Of a stretch of DNA of 64,000 bases, positions 41,088 through 50,351 are shown piece by piece; positions within the stretch are counted from its first letter, which is position 1; each line of letters starts with the position of its first letter. The position numbers and the translations under genes were made by a program. The DNA comes from Gemmatimonadota bacterium. Lineage in GTDB: Bacteria; Latescibacterota; UBA2968; UBA8231. The DNA lies in the NCBI GenBank assembly GCA_009841115.1, contig VXML01000051.1:91420-155419 (forward strand), given 5' to 3'. The notes under the pieces were generated by a model, which had not been told where the DNA came from, searched no databases, and saw nothing but the letters and a program-made list of their open reading frames with translations.

Positions 41088-41954
41088 TTACAGTTTCGAA
41101 ATCCGCAGTCCTCGATACTTTGCACCCGTGCGCTGGACCTCGAGCCAGATGAAGACTGGAAACTCCGGTTCAAAGGGATGGCTCAGCTCCACGTCGCCGG
41201 TGGAGACTGTGAAATTAGACCCAGCCACCGTGCAGACGACGTCGTACCATTTTCCAATCTGCATCTGGAGGTCGGCAGCTACTTCCCGCTGCCAAGGGCC
41301 GTAAATTCCGGATTCATCGAAGAATTTGCGTCCGCTGTCTATCTGTATCGTATGCGGCTCGTCGTCGTCGAGGGCGACTAGCATGTTGTAACCGGCGGCA
41401 TCCACGAACCCCACCATCTTGCCGTCTCCGTGTGACCGCTCTAGGGCGGATACCTCGTAGCGGAGTTGAAACGGCTCGTCGATGACGATTTCCGAGATCG
41501 CGAAATGTATTTGCTCGGAGGTTGGGCATACGATCTGTCCATCCTGAACCGTCCACTGGTCGGATAGCGCCCACCACCCCTTCAGAGTTTGGCCGTCGAA
41601 AAGCTCGGTGCTATCGCCCTCGGTGATGTGCCATCGGCCTTCTTTGGTTAGCTGTCTCACGCGGTCGGCGTCGCCCATCTCCATAGCCGTGGTCAGATTG
41701 GTCGGCCTAGAGATCGCCGGATCAGTGGCCGCGCTACTATCTCGGGGCGCGCCCGGATCCGATGGGGCTACCTGTGCGCTGGCCGTAATTTCTGGAAGCG
41801 ACACTAGGGCCACTAGCAGGACGACCAAGCCGATGCCGGCCGTGCGCCAGAAGAGGTGACGCCGGCTACGGTACAAACGATTGAGTAGGAAGAAGATGGC
41901 CAGTAAAACGGTCATCCTAACAGCGATGTGCAGACCCAACAGAATAGACTCCAC
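41088..41954 (-). CDS. Membrane-anchored DUF1080-like (concanavalin-fold) protein
   Basis: 288 aa. Two N-terminal hydrophobic segments (AVRMTVLLAIFFLLNRLYR and GIGLVVLLVALVSLP) look like the start of BlaR1/M56 sensor proteins. A linker holds an ankyrin-like helix (AMEMGDADRVRQLTKEGRW). The C-terminal domain (about 115-288) has the DUF1080 features LFDGQTLKGWW, WTVQDGQIVCP and IGKWYDVVCTV. DUF1080 proteins include sugar-cleaving enzymes. The mix of pieces suggests a rearranged gene. Confidence 0.65.
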   Translation of the reverse strand: MESILLGLHIAVRMTVLLAIFFLLNRLYRSRRHLFWRTAGIGLVVLLVALVSLPEITASAQVAPSDPGAPRDSSAATDPAISRPTNLTTAMEMGDADRVRQLTKEGRWHITEGDSTELFDGQTLKGWWALSDQWTVQDGQIVCPTSEQIHFAISEIVIDEPFQLRYEVSALERSHGDGKMVGFVDAAGYNMLVALDDDEPHTIQIDSGRKFFDESGIYGPWQREVAADLQMQIGKWYDVVCTVAGSNFTVSTGDVELSHPFEPEFPVFIWLEVQRTGAKYRGLRISKL

Positions 41955-42190
41955 AGTGGTTTCCTTTCAGAGGGACTAATTCAGGCCCGCACTTTCATAG
42001 TGAATGTGAACTGCTGACCGATCCGCCCATCGTTGTGGTGTGTAAAATATCTGAACAAAAAAGTAGTGTTCATTTGTGCAGATGTCAAGCGATTTGGCCG
42101 CTTTTGCTCAAAACCTTGCTTGAGGCTGGACAAAACCTGAACTTTCATCAGCAATTCGCCGCAATCCGTTAATTTGACTAGGAAGATGAT

Positions 42191-43132
42191 ATGGAAATTG
42201 TGAGGTATCCAGATAGCCGCATTGAGGTGCTCGACGAGCGCTTCGCCAAGTACAAGCTGGCCAATGCCGCCCTTGAAATGCTTTGGACCGGTGGGCGCTG
42301 GCTCGAAGGCCCCGTGTGGTTTGGCGACGGCCGCTATCTACTGTTCAGCGACATACCCAACAACCGCATTCTCAAGTGGGAAGAAGAGACCGGGGAGGTC
42401 TCGGTCTTCCGCAACCCATCGAACAACACCAACGGCAACACGCGCGACCGCGAGGGGCGATTGCTGTCGTGCGAACACGACGCGCGCCGAGTCACGCGGA
42501 CGGAATACGACGGTTCGATTACTGTGTTGATGGACCAGTTCGAGGGCAAGCGGTTGAACGCCCCCAACGACATCGTGGTGAAGTCGGATGGAACGATCTG
42601 GTTTACGGACCCTGGTTACGGCATTCTGATGGACTACGAGGGGCATCGGGATACGTTCGAGAATGCCGCCAACGTGTACCGTCTCGACTCGGACACGGGG
42701 GAAGCGACGGTGGTGGCCGGGGACTTCCAGCGGCCCAATGGCCTCTGCTTTAGCCCGGATGAGTCGCTGCTCTACATCGTCGATACCGGGCGCTCCGACG
42801 GCCCCGAATACCCCACCCACATCCGCGTTTTCAATGTCCACGGCGACCGCCTTGCGAACGGGCGCGTGTTCGCGGACATGGGGATTGGCTCGTCGGACGG
42901 GGTCCGCACCGATGTGGATGGCAACCTGTGGTCGGGGGCCTGCTGGGGGGGCGAGGGCTACGACGGCGTGCACTGTTTTGCCCCCGACGGCACCTTGATC
43001 GGCAAGATTCACCTGCCAGCGCCCTGCGCCAATCTCTGCTTCGGTGGCGTGAAAAAGAACCGGCTGTTCATAACCTGTTCGCAGTCGCTGTTTTCGGTGT
43101 ACGTCGAGACGAACGGGGCTCAGAAGCCGTAG
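42191..43132 (+). CDS. SMP-30/gluconolactonase-like protein
   Basis: 313 aa beta-propeller. Metal-site regions: EGPVWFGDG (Glu), LNAPNDIVVKSDGTIWFTDPGYG (Asn), and LYIVDTGRSDG (Asp). It has no signal peptide. The family hydrolyses sugar lactones and related compounds. First gene of a plus-strand cluster with a Gfo/Idh oxidoreductase and an amidase; an oxidoreductase making a lactone and a lactonase opening it is a common pair (inference). Confidence 0.85.
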   Translation: MEIVRYPDSRIEVLDERFAKYKLANAALEMLWTGGRWLEGPVWFGDGRYLLFSDIPNNRILKWEEETGEVSVFRNPSNNTNGNTRDREGRLLSCEHDARRVTRTEYDGSITVLMDQFEGKRLNAPNDIVVKSDGTIWFTDPGYGILMDYEGHRDTFENAANVYRLDSDTGEATVVAGDFQRPNGLCFSPDESLLYIVDTGRSDGPEYPTHIRVFNVHGDRLANGRVFADMGIGSSDGVRTDVDGNLWSGACWGGEGYDGVHCFAPDGTLIGKIHLPAPCANLCFGGVKKNRLFITCSQSLFSVYVETNGAQKP

Positions 43133-43219
43133 GGGATCACGCTCGAACTCGCTGGCATTGAAATTGACCAAGGTTCAAATGCCCGTTTATACTTCCTGTC
43201 CTTCTGAATCGAGGATGAA

Positions 43220-44209
43220 ATGCACGGAGTCGGAATCATCGGTGCAGGTAGCGTATCCCCGGGACATCTGCGAGCGGTGGCGGCCCTTGAATCTACGCAC
43301 TTGCGGGCGGTCGCCGATACCGACGCGGAACGCTTAGCCCGCGTCTGCGCGGAGTACGCCTGCCAAGGCTACGCCTCCTATGAGGATCTGCTCGCGAACG
43401 AGGGGGTTGATCTCGTCATCGTCTGCCTGCCTCACGGCCTGCACTGCGAAGTAACCGTAGCCGCGTTGGAGGCCGGCAAGCACGTGCTGGTGGAAAAACC
43501 AATGGCCGTTGATGTGGAGCAGTGCGACGCCATGATAGCAGCCGCGCAGCGGACCGGCAACCAGCTCTCCGTCGGCCACATGCACCGCTTCTCGCCGACG
43601 AACCGAGCCGTGAAGAAGCTGCTGCGCGAGCAGGCCGTGGGCGATCTGGTATGTCTCTGCGACGAGGCCTACCGCCCCTTCAATCCGAACAGGTCGGCTT
43701 GGTACCTCGACAAGGCGACGCACGGGGGCTTGTGGTATCAAAACGGCATCCACCTGATCGATCGCTCCTGCTGGTGGACGGGCAGTCGCGTCGTCGCCGT
43801 CAAGGCTCTGATCGACAGCCGGTTCTTCGAGTTCTCAGCGGACGATGTGGCCATGGCGCTGCTGCAGTTCGAAAACGGCGTGTACTCGACGCTGATTCAC
43901 GTGTGGTGGAGGACGGGGGGGAGTCGCTTCAGCACGGAGTTCGTCTGCACGAACGGCATGCTCCAACTGCGCAAGGGAATCCACTCGGGGAGGAACGATC
44001 TCTTCATTGGTCGGGACGGGGACTGGGAACAGGTCGAGGTGAGCGAGGACCACCACACCACGACGCAGCAATTGGGCGCATTTGTCGAGGCGATCGACGC
44101 GGGAACGGAGCCACCGGTGACGGCCGAATACGCCCGCCATATGGTGGCGGTACTGACGGCGTGTATGGAGTCGTCCCGCCTCGGCAGAGAGGTGGTGCTT
44201 GAAGCATGA
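43220..44209 (+). CDS. Gfo/Idh/MocA family oxidoreductase
   Basis: 329 aa. Rossmann start GVGIIGAGSVSPGHLRAV, acidic strand end VADTDAERL, EKPMAVD with the conserved Lys, and NGIHLIDRSCWW containing the conserved His. NAD(P)-dependent dehydrogenation of a polyol or sugar is expected. It lies 87 bp downstream of the lactonase gene and overlaps the amidase gene by 4 nt, indicating co-translation. Confidence 0.88.
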   Translation: MHGVGIIGAGSVSPGHLRAVAALESTHLRAVADTDAERLARVCAEYACQGYASYEDLLANEGVDLVIVCLPHGLHCEVTVAALEAGKHVLVEKPMAVDVEQCDAMIAAAQRTGNQLSVGHMHRFSPTNRAVKKLLREQAVGDLVCLCDEAYRPFNPNRSAWYLDKATHGGLWYQNGIHLIDRSCWWTGSRVVAVKALIDSRFFEFSADDVAMALLQFENGVYSTLIHVWWRTGGSRFSTEFVCTNGMLQLRKGIHSGRNDLFIGRDGDWEQVEVSEDHHTTTQQLGAFVEAIDAGTEPPVTAEYARHMVAVLTACMESSRLGREVVLEA

Positions 44210-45606
44210 ACGATACCGATCTGTGCTATCTCTCCGGCGTCGAACTGCGCCGCCTGTACGAACGCCGCGAGTTGTCCCCAGTGGAGGTTGCCGAGGCCGT
44301 GCTGCGTCGGATCGAAACGCTCGACCCACGGCTCAATGCCTTCGTCACGGTCACGCCGGAGCGGGCTTTGGCCGAGGCGCGCGACGCCGAAGCTGCCTTT
44401 GCCGGTGACGAGCAGCCATCTCCCTTGGCTGGCATACCCGGCTCGCTGAAGGATTTGACGGCGACGCGCGGAATCCGCACCACCCGGGGATCGCTGCTGA
44501 CCGCCGACTGGGTCCCGGACTTTGACGCGCCCCTCGCCGAACGCCTGCGCGACGCTGGCATGGTGCTGCTCGGCAAGACGAATACGCCGGAGATGGGATG
44601 GAAGGGAGATTCGGGTAACCGGGTCGTCGGGCCGACTCACAATCCCTGGGGACACGGACGCACGGCGGGTGGGTCCAGTGGGGGAGCTGCGGCGGCCGTG
44701 GTCGCTGGCATGGGCGTGCTGGCCCAGGGCACGGACGGCGCTGGCTCGATCCGCATCCCGGCCGGCTTCTCGGGTGCCTTCGGCTTCAAACCCTCCTGGG
44801 GACGGATACCCCAGCACCCGGCCAGCGTGGTGGAGACCCTGTCCCACGCCGGGCCGATTACCCGCACCGTTGGCGACGCCGTGCAGATGCTTGAAATCAT
44901 GCTCGGTCCCGATGCGCGGGATCGCACCTCAATGCCAGCGGAGCCGTTGGCGCTTGACGAGATTGATGTCGGCGTGGATGGGCTGCGCGTGGCTTGGTCG
45001 CCCGACTTAGGGTACGCGGCCGTCGATGCTCAAGTCGTCGAGACTGCACAGGCGGCGGCCCGTCGCTTTTCGGATCTTGGTTGCACCATTGAGGAGGCGC
45101 ACCCGGCTGGCGAAGATCCGTGGCGTCTCGTCCACGTCCTGTGGTCAACGGCGTTCGCCGCCACCTTCCGCGACCAGTTCGACCAGATCGCAGATCGCCT
45201 CGATTCCGGCTTGCGCGCTGTCGTCGAAGAGGGGTTCGAATTCCGTGGCACGGACGTGGCTAGTGCTTACATAGAACGCAACGCGTACTACCACCAATGG
45301 TGGGAGTTTTACGAGCGCTACGACCTGCTGCTGACGCCGACGCTGCCGGTCACTGCCTTTGCCGCTGGCGACGACCACCCCGGTTCGATCGCCGGCCACG
45401 ATACTACCTACCTGAGTTGGACGGCCTTCACCTACCCGGTGAACCTTACCGGCCTGCCCGCTGCTAGCTTGCCCTGCGGCTTCGTCGATGGCCTGCCCGT
45501 AGGTCTGCAAATCATCGGCGGCTGGCGGCAGGATCTCACCGTGTTGCGCGCCGCCCGCGCCTTTGAGCAACTCGCCCCTTGGAGCCGCGAGCGGCCGCTG
45601 CTCTGA
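44206..45606 (+). CDS. Amidase signature family enzyme
   Basis: 466 aa. The Ser-cisSer-Lys triad can be placed: K82 in GSLKDLTA, cis-Ser S157 in AGGSSGGAAAA, nucleophile S181 in DGAGSIRIPA, with the 24-residue spacing usual for the family. Hydrolyses a C-N amide bond; no adjacent GatB/GatC genes, so it is not the tRNA amidotransferase. Third in the SMP-30/oxidoreductase operon, suggesting breakdown of an amide-containing sugar-like compound. Confidence 0.88.
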   Translation: MNDTDLCYLSGVELRRLYERRELSPVEVAEAVLRRIETLDPRLNAFVTVTPERALAEARDAEAAFAGDEQPSPLAGIPGSLKDLTATRGIRTTRGSLLTADWVPDFDAPLAERLRDAGMVLLGKTNTPEMGWKGDSGNRVVGPTHNPWGHGRTAGGSSGGAAAAVVAGMGVLAQGTDGAGSIRIPAGFSGAFGFKPSWGRIPQHPASVVETLSHAGPITRTVGDAVQMLEIMLGPDARDRTSMPAEPLALDEIDVGVDGLRVAWSPDLGYAAVDAQVVETAQAAARRFSDLGCTIEEAHPAGEDPWRLVHVLWSTAFAATFRDQFDQIADRLDSGLRAVVEEGFEFRGTDVASAYIERNAYYHQWWEFYERYDLLLTPTLPVTAFAAGDDHPGSIAGHDTTYLSWTAFTYPVNLTGLPAASLPCGFVDGLPVGLQIIGGWRQDLTVLRAARAFEQLAPWSRERPLL

Positions 45607-45677
45607 CGTAGGGGAAAAGCTCAACCAGCAGTTGATCTACTTTCGCGTTCCTCAATGCCGACAACTGGATACATGCG

Positions 45678-45745
45678 CTATTTTGGGTTGTGCAGGTAAC
45701 AACAACCATCGCTTGATTGAAGGATGCTGTACATACCCAAAATAG
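45678..45745 (+). promoter_or_regulatory. Widely spaced perfect inverted repeat before the XRE regulator
   Basis: CTATTTTGGGT (45678-45688) and ACCCAAAATAG (45735-45745) are exact complements, 11 bp each, with 46 bp between. The second arm ends 13 bp before the ATG of the helix-turn-helix gene and abuts its ribosome site. A smaller GTTGT/ACAAC dyad lies within the loop. It could be paired operator sites or a long hairpin that masks translation. Confidence 0.5.
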
Positions 45746-45758
45746 AGGAGATAGCGCA

Positions 45759-46523
45759 ATGATTGATCCAGCAGAGCTTGGACAAAGGATACAGGAGCGA
45801 CGGAAGCAGCAAGGACTCACACAGGAACAACTGGGGAACGATCTACTCGTCAGTCCACAGGCCGTTTCTAAGTGGGAGAACGGCGAGTCGCTGCCCGATA
45901 TTGGGACGTTTCCAGCCTTGTGCAAAACGCTGGGCACTTCGGCCGATGCGCTGTTGGGAATTGACAGCGAACTCGGGATTGAAACGCTCGGTGCCAAATT
46001 GGGTCAGCGCATTGGCGACCTCAGAGACAAGGAGGAACGACACGCCGCTCTGATGACGGCACTAGGATTTCTAATTCCACCCTATGATATGAGGAACCGG
46101 GATAAGAATATCTCCTATCAACTGTCGGATTCGGATAAGGGACTTGTGGGATTCAGCTTTTGGAGCAGTAGCGGCGTGGTATGCTTTGCCGGAGGCGAAG
46201 CCTTAGAAGGGGACATCCCATCGTCCGATATGATAGATATTCTTCGTATCCTCCTCGCGCCCGAGTGCTGGCCCATTGCTTGCTTCCTTCTGAGAGGCCC
46301 GAAAAAGTTCGCCGAACTGTTGGCAGCAGAACTGGCCGAGTCTTTGCAGGCACTGGCGGATGTACTTGACAAGCTGATTGAAGCAGGGCTGTTGGTGCAA
46401 GATAAGGCAGGCTATCGGTTGCAAGAGAATTACGGACTGCTTCTGACGGGGATGATCAAGGCTTTTTGTCTGGCGAGTTCGAGAGGTGGAGCCGGTCTTC
46501 TTGTTGAAACAACAATTAGCTGA
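45759..46523 (+). CDS. XRE-type regulator with C-terminal winged-helix-like domain
   Basis: 254 aa from ATG 45759 with AGAGGAG upstream. N-terminal HTH (LGQRIQERRKQQGLTQEQLG, then SPQAVSKWENGESLPDIG). The middle includes YDMRNRDKNISYQLSDSDKG. A C-terminal stretch resembles an ArsR-type winged helix (LAESLQALADVLDKLIEAGLLVQDKAGYRL). Possible autoregulator through the inverted repeat upstream. Thirty-six bases near the 3' end recur at 46531. Confidence 0.8.
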   Translation: MIDPAELGQRIQERRKQQGLTQEQLGNDLLVSPQAVSKWENGESLPDIGTFPALCKTLGTSADALLGIDSELGIETLGAKLGQRIGDLRDKEERHAALMTALGFLIPPYDMRNRDKNISYQLSDSDKGLVGFSFWSSSGVVCFAGGEALEGDIPSSDMIDILRILLAPECWPIACFLLRGPKKFAELLAAELAESLQALADVLDKLIEAGLLVQDKAGYRLQENYGLLLTGMIKAFCLASSRGGAGLLVETTIS

Positions 46524-46566
46524 ATAGGAAATGATCAAGGCGCTTTGTCTGGCGAGCTTGAGAGAG
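46452..46566 (+). repeat. Short direct duplication around the XRE gene stop
   Basis: 46452-46487 and 46531-46566 share ATGATCAAGG, CTTTGTCTGGCGAG and GAGAG with few changes. The second copy lies just past the stop codon and is not in an open gene. It looks like a decayed partial duplication of the 3' end of the regulator gene. Confidence 0.6.
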
Positions 46567-46624
46567 GATATTAGTCGAGGATCATGCGCCGTCTTTGCCA
46601 TAATTGAGTCAAGAAGGTGAGGTT

Positions 46625-47506
46625 ATGCCGATGAAGGTGAGAAAGATCGTCTATCTGATTCACTCAATGCTCTACAGCGACCTGGCCGCCACTGATCCGA
46701 AAACCCTGCGCAGCACGAACGCCGGGATCTATCTCGAGCGCGAGTTGCTGTGCGAACGGCGTTGGCGCGCGGCGATCCGTCAACTGGAGCCGGATGCGAT
46801 TTACGCTCAGCTCGACGGGGGTCGGGAAATACTCGCCTACGCCAAGCAACAACTCGGTGACGACCGCGTTGTCGAGCCCCGCGCCGAGTGGTATGACGGG
46901 ATCGACCTCGAGCAGTACAGGCAGGACCTGACCGACTCGTTCTCGTCGCAGCTAGCCGACAAGGGTCACCAGCTCGATTGCGAGACTACCGAGTTGGAGT
47001 TGTGGGGCGAGTCGTTTACTGGATGTGTTTACAGTTACGGCACCGCACTCGGCCGACAGCTCGGTCTCAAGACGCCGGCGTTTGACAACTTTGACATGAC
47101 GGTGCCAGACCAACGCCTCCTTTGCAAAGCGGAGTTGGTAACCCATTTTCTGCTCCCGGACAGCGCCACTCGAGGCTACCTCTTCGACGGTCCACTGGGC
47201 TATCCGATCGGCCTCTTCCTCGACGGGTTCAGGACGAGTGAGGCAGGAGCCACGGGCAAGATCAGACTCGATCTGGACCCTAGTAAAGTGATGTTGGAAA
47301 GCCCCTTGGGAATCACCCTGCACGCCCATCTCAGCATCGACCGACCCAATCGCAAGATTCCCGTACACCCCACGCGAGACTTTGACGGCATAACGGCTAC
47401 CGCCACCGGGCTAGAAATAGCACGGGGTAGCGAGCACTCTATTCTGGGTGTGCTGATGAGCCCGGCCGACTTGCTCGCGGCCATGCAAACCGCCACCGTC
47501 TGCTAA
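46625..47506 (+). CDS. Protein of unknown function
   Basis: 293 aa from ATG 46625 (GGTGAGG upstream); TTG 46604 is in frame but weaker. I do not recognise the family. It starts with a strand VRKIVYLIHSMLYSDL followed by acidic helices (AYAKQQLGDDRV), a Trp/Gly-rich centre (ELWGESFTGCVYSYGTALGR), YLFDGPLGYPIGLFLDGFR, and an SPADLLAAMQ end. No signal peptide or TM. The alpha/beta layout is consistent with a cytoplasmic enzyme. It follows the regulator gene by about 100 bp. Confidence 0.65.
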   Translation: MPMKVRKIVYLIHSMLYSDLAATDPKTLRSTNAGIYLERELLCERRWRAAIRQLEPDAIYAQLDGGREILAYAKQQLGDDRVVEPRAEWYDGIDLEQYRQDLTDSFSSQLADKGHQLDCETTELELWGESFTGCVYSYGTALGRQLGLKTPAFDNFDMTVPDQRLLCKAELVTHFLLPDSATRGYLFDGPLGYPIGLFLDGFRTSEAGATGKIRLDLDPSKVMLESPLGITLHAHLSIDRPNRKIPVHPTRDFDGITATATGLEIARGSEHSILGVLMSPADLLAAMQTATVC

Positions 47507-47919
47507 GAAGGTGATAGGCACGAGCAGGCAGGTTCTTTTTCCAGCACGCGATGAACTCGTCGACGTCCATCGCCGGCATTTCCTCAAAGCGGTACGTGGT
47601 GGGTTCCTTGCACTGGAAACCGGGGATGAGGTGTGGCTCGTCCACCTGAAGGAGCCGGTCGAACTCGGCGAAACGCTTGACATTGTGGCGAGGTGAGGTG
47701 TATCCTGGACGAAGGAATTGACGATGACCAAATCGAGGTAGGGATGATACGCATCTGGTCTTTTGCAAAATAACCCGCGCAGCGAGTGAGCAAGCAGTAG
47801 AGCCGAGTCTTTTACCGCACGCTGCAGGGCGAAGTATGCCAGGGTAAGAGACCGGTTGACATTTTAGACTTATAAGGCCAACGAGCCGCCCGGATTCCGG
47901 GCGGCTTTTTTGTTGTGGA
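47507..47919. other. Gap with possible gene remnant and a terminator
   Basis: No intact gene. On the minus strand, coding-like sequence is spread over different frames: AYHPYLDLVIVNSFVQDTPHL in one, then RHNVKRFAEFDRLLQVDEPH, followed by QCKEPTTYRFEEMPAMDVDE, in another. This suggests a frameshifted 3' remnant (about 47520-47790). The right end holds the terminator at 47884-47911. Confidence 0.4.
47884..47911 (+). terminator. Rho-independent terminator
   Basis: AGCCGCCCGGA / TCCGGGCGGCT followed by TTTTTT. It lies only 8 bp before the ABC-F start codon, so it separates upstream transcription from that gene or attenuates entry into it. Confidence 0.85.
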
Positions 47920-49428
47920 ATGGAGACGAGTTTGCACGAGATACGCTTTAGCGGAGTGGAATTCGCCTACGAGACGATGAGCGCGCCGCTGTTGCGCGAC
48001 CTGACACTGCACTTGCCGCTGGGGTGGACTGGAGTCGTTGGTGCCAACGGCTCGGGCAAGACGACCTTGCTCAAGCTGGCGGTGCGGGCTTATCGCCCCG
48101 TGGTCGGGTCGGTGCAGGGTCCAGAGGAGAGCGTCTATTGCGCCCAGCGCACCGACGATCCGCCGCCACTATTGGGGCCCCTGCTCGCGGCGATGGACGG
48201 CGCGGCTTGGGAGATCAAGGGTCGGCTGGGGCTGGAGGCGGACTGGCTCGAACGCTGGGAGAGTTTGAGCCACGGGGAACGCAAGCGGGCGCAGATTGCC
48301 GTGGCATTGTGGCTCGAACCCCCGGTGCTGGCCGTCGATGAGCCGACCAATCACATCGATGCTCAAGCGCGGGCGCTGTTGGAAGGTGCGTTGCGGGATT
48401 ATCGCGGCGTGGGGCTTTTAGTCAGCCACGACCGGGACCTCCTCGACCGGCTCTGCCGGCAGTGCCTCTTCCTCGATCCGCCTGGGGCCACCTTGCGGCC
48501 CGGAGGCTATTCGCAGGGGATTGAACAGGCGGCGCTGGAGGAGGAGAGCCTGCGCCACGCCGCCGAACAAGCGCGGCGGCAACGCGACCGGCTCGAGCGC
48601 GAGGCAGTGCAACGGAGGGAGGCGGCAGCACGCTCGGACAAGCGGCGCTCCAAACGGGGCTTGGGCAAGGACAACAGCGAGCGCTACAAGCGCAATCTAG
48701 CGAGGGTGAGCGGCAAGGACGGTCAGAGCGGCCGGCTGCTACGGCAGATGGACGGCCGCCTCGAACAGGCGCGGCAGAAGGCCGAAGAGATCCGTCTCAA
48801 GAAGACCTACGACTTGGGGATATGGCTTGGCGAGGGGCGTTCAAAACGAGACGTGCTCCTGCGATTGGCCGCCGGAGTGATTGATCTAGGCGGGGGGCGG
48901 ACGCTCAAACACCCCGACCTAGTGATGCGGCCGGACGACCGAGTGGCGCTCTCTGGCCCTAACGGCGGTGGCAAGAGTACCTTGGTGCGCCATCTGTTGC
49001 GGCGGCTCAATATCGAGGCCGCGCGGTTGGTCTATATGCCACAGGAAATCAACGCCGGACAGGCGCGCGAAATCCTCGCCGAGGTGCGGTCACTGCCCCG
49101 GACGGAGTTGGGCCGGATGATGACGGCGGTGAGCCGGCTGGGCTCCAGACCGCACAGATTGCTCGAAAGCGCCGAGCCAAGTCCCGGTGAAATCCGCAAG
49201 ATCCTGCTGGCGCTGGGGATCGCCCGGGTGCCGCATCTGATTGTCATGGACGAACCGACCAACCATCTCGACCTGCCTTCGATTGAGTGCCTAGAGGAAG
49301 CTCTGGATGGATGTCCCTGTGGTTTGCTACTAGTCAGCCACGACGAGCGCTTTTTGGCGCGGTTGACCACTACGCGCTGGCGGATCGCGAGCGATGGCTG
49401 GGATGCGAGGCTAGAAGTAGTCGACTGA
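47920..49428 (+). CDS. ABC-F family ATPase
   Basis: 502 aa, two ABC domains and no TM. Domain 1: GANGSGKTT, LSHGERKRAQIAVAL, VDEPTNHID. A basic linker with ARSDKRRSKRGLGKDNSERY follows (interdomain region, about 225-290). Domain 2: GPNGGGKST, SPGEIRKILLALGIA, MDEPTNHLD. ABC-F proteins bind the ribosome, as translation factors or antibiotic-protection proteins. Shorter than EttA/Uup (about 550-640). Role here uncertain. The terminator directly upstream may allow attenuation-type control, as known for some resistance ABC-F genes (inference). Confidence 0.85.
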   Translation: METSLHEIRFSGVEFAYETMSAPLLRDLTLHLPLGWTGVVGANGSGKTTLLKLAVRAYRPVVGSVQGPEESVYCAQRTDDPPPLLGPLLAAMDGAAWEIKGRLGLEADWLERWESLSHGERKRAQIAVALWLEPPVLAVDEPTNHIDAQARALLEGALRDYRGVGLLVSHDRDLLDRLCRQCLFLDPPGATLRPGGYSQGIEQAALEEESLRHAAEQARRQRDRLEREAVQRREAAARSDKRRSKRGLGKDNSERYKRNLARVSGKDGQSGRLLRQMDGRLEQARQKAEEIRLKKTYDLGIWLGEGRSKRDVLLRLAAGVIDLGGGRTLKHPDLVMRPDDRVALSGPNGGGKSTLVRHLLRRLNIEAARLVYMPQEINAGQAREILAEVRSLPRTELGRMMTAVSRLGSRPHRLLESAEPSPGEIRKILLALGIARVPHLIVMDEPTNHLDLPSIECLEEALDGCPCGLLLVSHDERFLARLTTTRWRIASDGWDARLEVVD

Positions 49429-49508
49429 GCTTGCTCAATCGGGGGATGCGTTCTAATTTGGCCCACGCATAGGACAACCCTTTCCAATCGTCGCATCGGA
49501 GGAATCCC

Positions 49509-50312
49509 ATGTTGACCGACCATCAGCTACAGCACTTCCGAACCTTCGGCTTCGTCACCCTGCGCAAGTTGTTCACCTCGGAAGAGGTCGAGATACTGCG
49601 CGAGGAGTACGAGTCCGAGCTCGATCACGTGTACGCCGATCAGCCCTTCACGGGAGAGACGCGCTACTGGACGATGATGCTGCACCCGCGCACCCCCCTG
49701 TACGCCAGCCTGCTCGAAGACGAACGCTTCTGCGGCGTGGCCGAGCAGCTCTACGGCGACGACGTCATCGGCATTGGCACCGATGCCAACCGCTATGTCG
49801 GCGATACGAGATGGCATCCCGACCACAGGGCCGATCCATCCGTGGACTGTTTCGGCGTCAAGTTCGCCTTCTACCTCGACCCGGTCGATGCCGAGAGCGG
49901 TGCCTTGCGGCTTATCCCCGGTTCACATCGGCGCGAGTTCCACGATCAGTTGCACGGCTCCCTGAACTCCCTCGAGCTCGACGTGGCCGACGTCCCCGCC
50001 TACGTCTGCCGATCGGAGCCGGGCGACGTGGTGGCCTTCGACATGCGCTGCTGGCACGCCAGCAGTGGCGGTGCTGCGGGCCGCCGCATGTGCACTTGTG
50101 TGTACTACAATAACCCCACGGGCGAAGTCGAAGAGGCCGCCACTCGGGAGCGCGCCGTCAACTCAAAGAAGACGCCCGCGCACTTTGGGCGGGCGGAACA
50201 GTCTATGTACCCGCTCGAATGGCTGCGGAATCCTTCCGGCAGCCCCAAGCGAGGACGCTGGCTGCGGCGTATGGCTGAGCTCGGGTACTTCGAATTACCC
50301 GCCGTTCCTTGA
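49509..50312 (+). CDS. Phytanoyl-CoA dioxygenase (PhyH) family protein
   Basis: 267 aa. Metal triad H103-x-D105 (RWHPDHRA) and H183 (RCWHASSGG), with an Arg at about 192-193 for 2-oxoglutarate. SGALRLIPGSHRREF is the typical beta-helix turn. The HPD form of the first motif differs from the other copies (HAD, HID, HMD, HQD). It starts after GGAGGAATCCC. It is followed by the Phd-VapC module and two more PhyH genes. Confidence 0.85.
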   Translation: MLTDHQLQHFRTFGFVTLRKLFTSEEVEILREEYESELDHVYADQPFTGETRYWTMMLHPRTPLYASLLEDERFCGVAEQLYGDDVIGIGTDANRYVGDTRWHPDHRADPSVDCFGVKFAFYLDPVDAESGALRLIPGSHRREFHDQLHGSLNSLELDVADVPAYVCRSEPGDVVAFDMRCWHASSGGAAGRRMCTCVYYNNPTGEVEEAATRERAVNSKKTPAHFGRAEQSMYPLEWLRNPSGSPKRGRWLRRMAELGYFELPAVP

Positions 50313-50351
50313 GCGCCCAGATCGCAACAAAGCATTGATGTGACAGTCAAC

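Noticed and set aside
44206..45606. GatA subunit of the tRNA amidotransferase
   Set aside because: Amidase signature is present, but there is no gatB/gatC context and the operon is catabolic.
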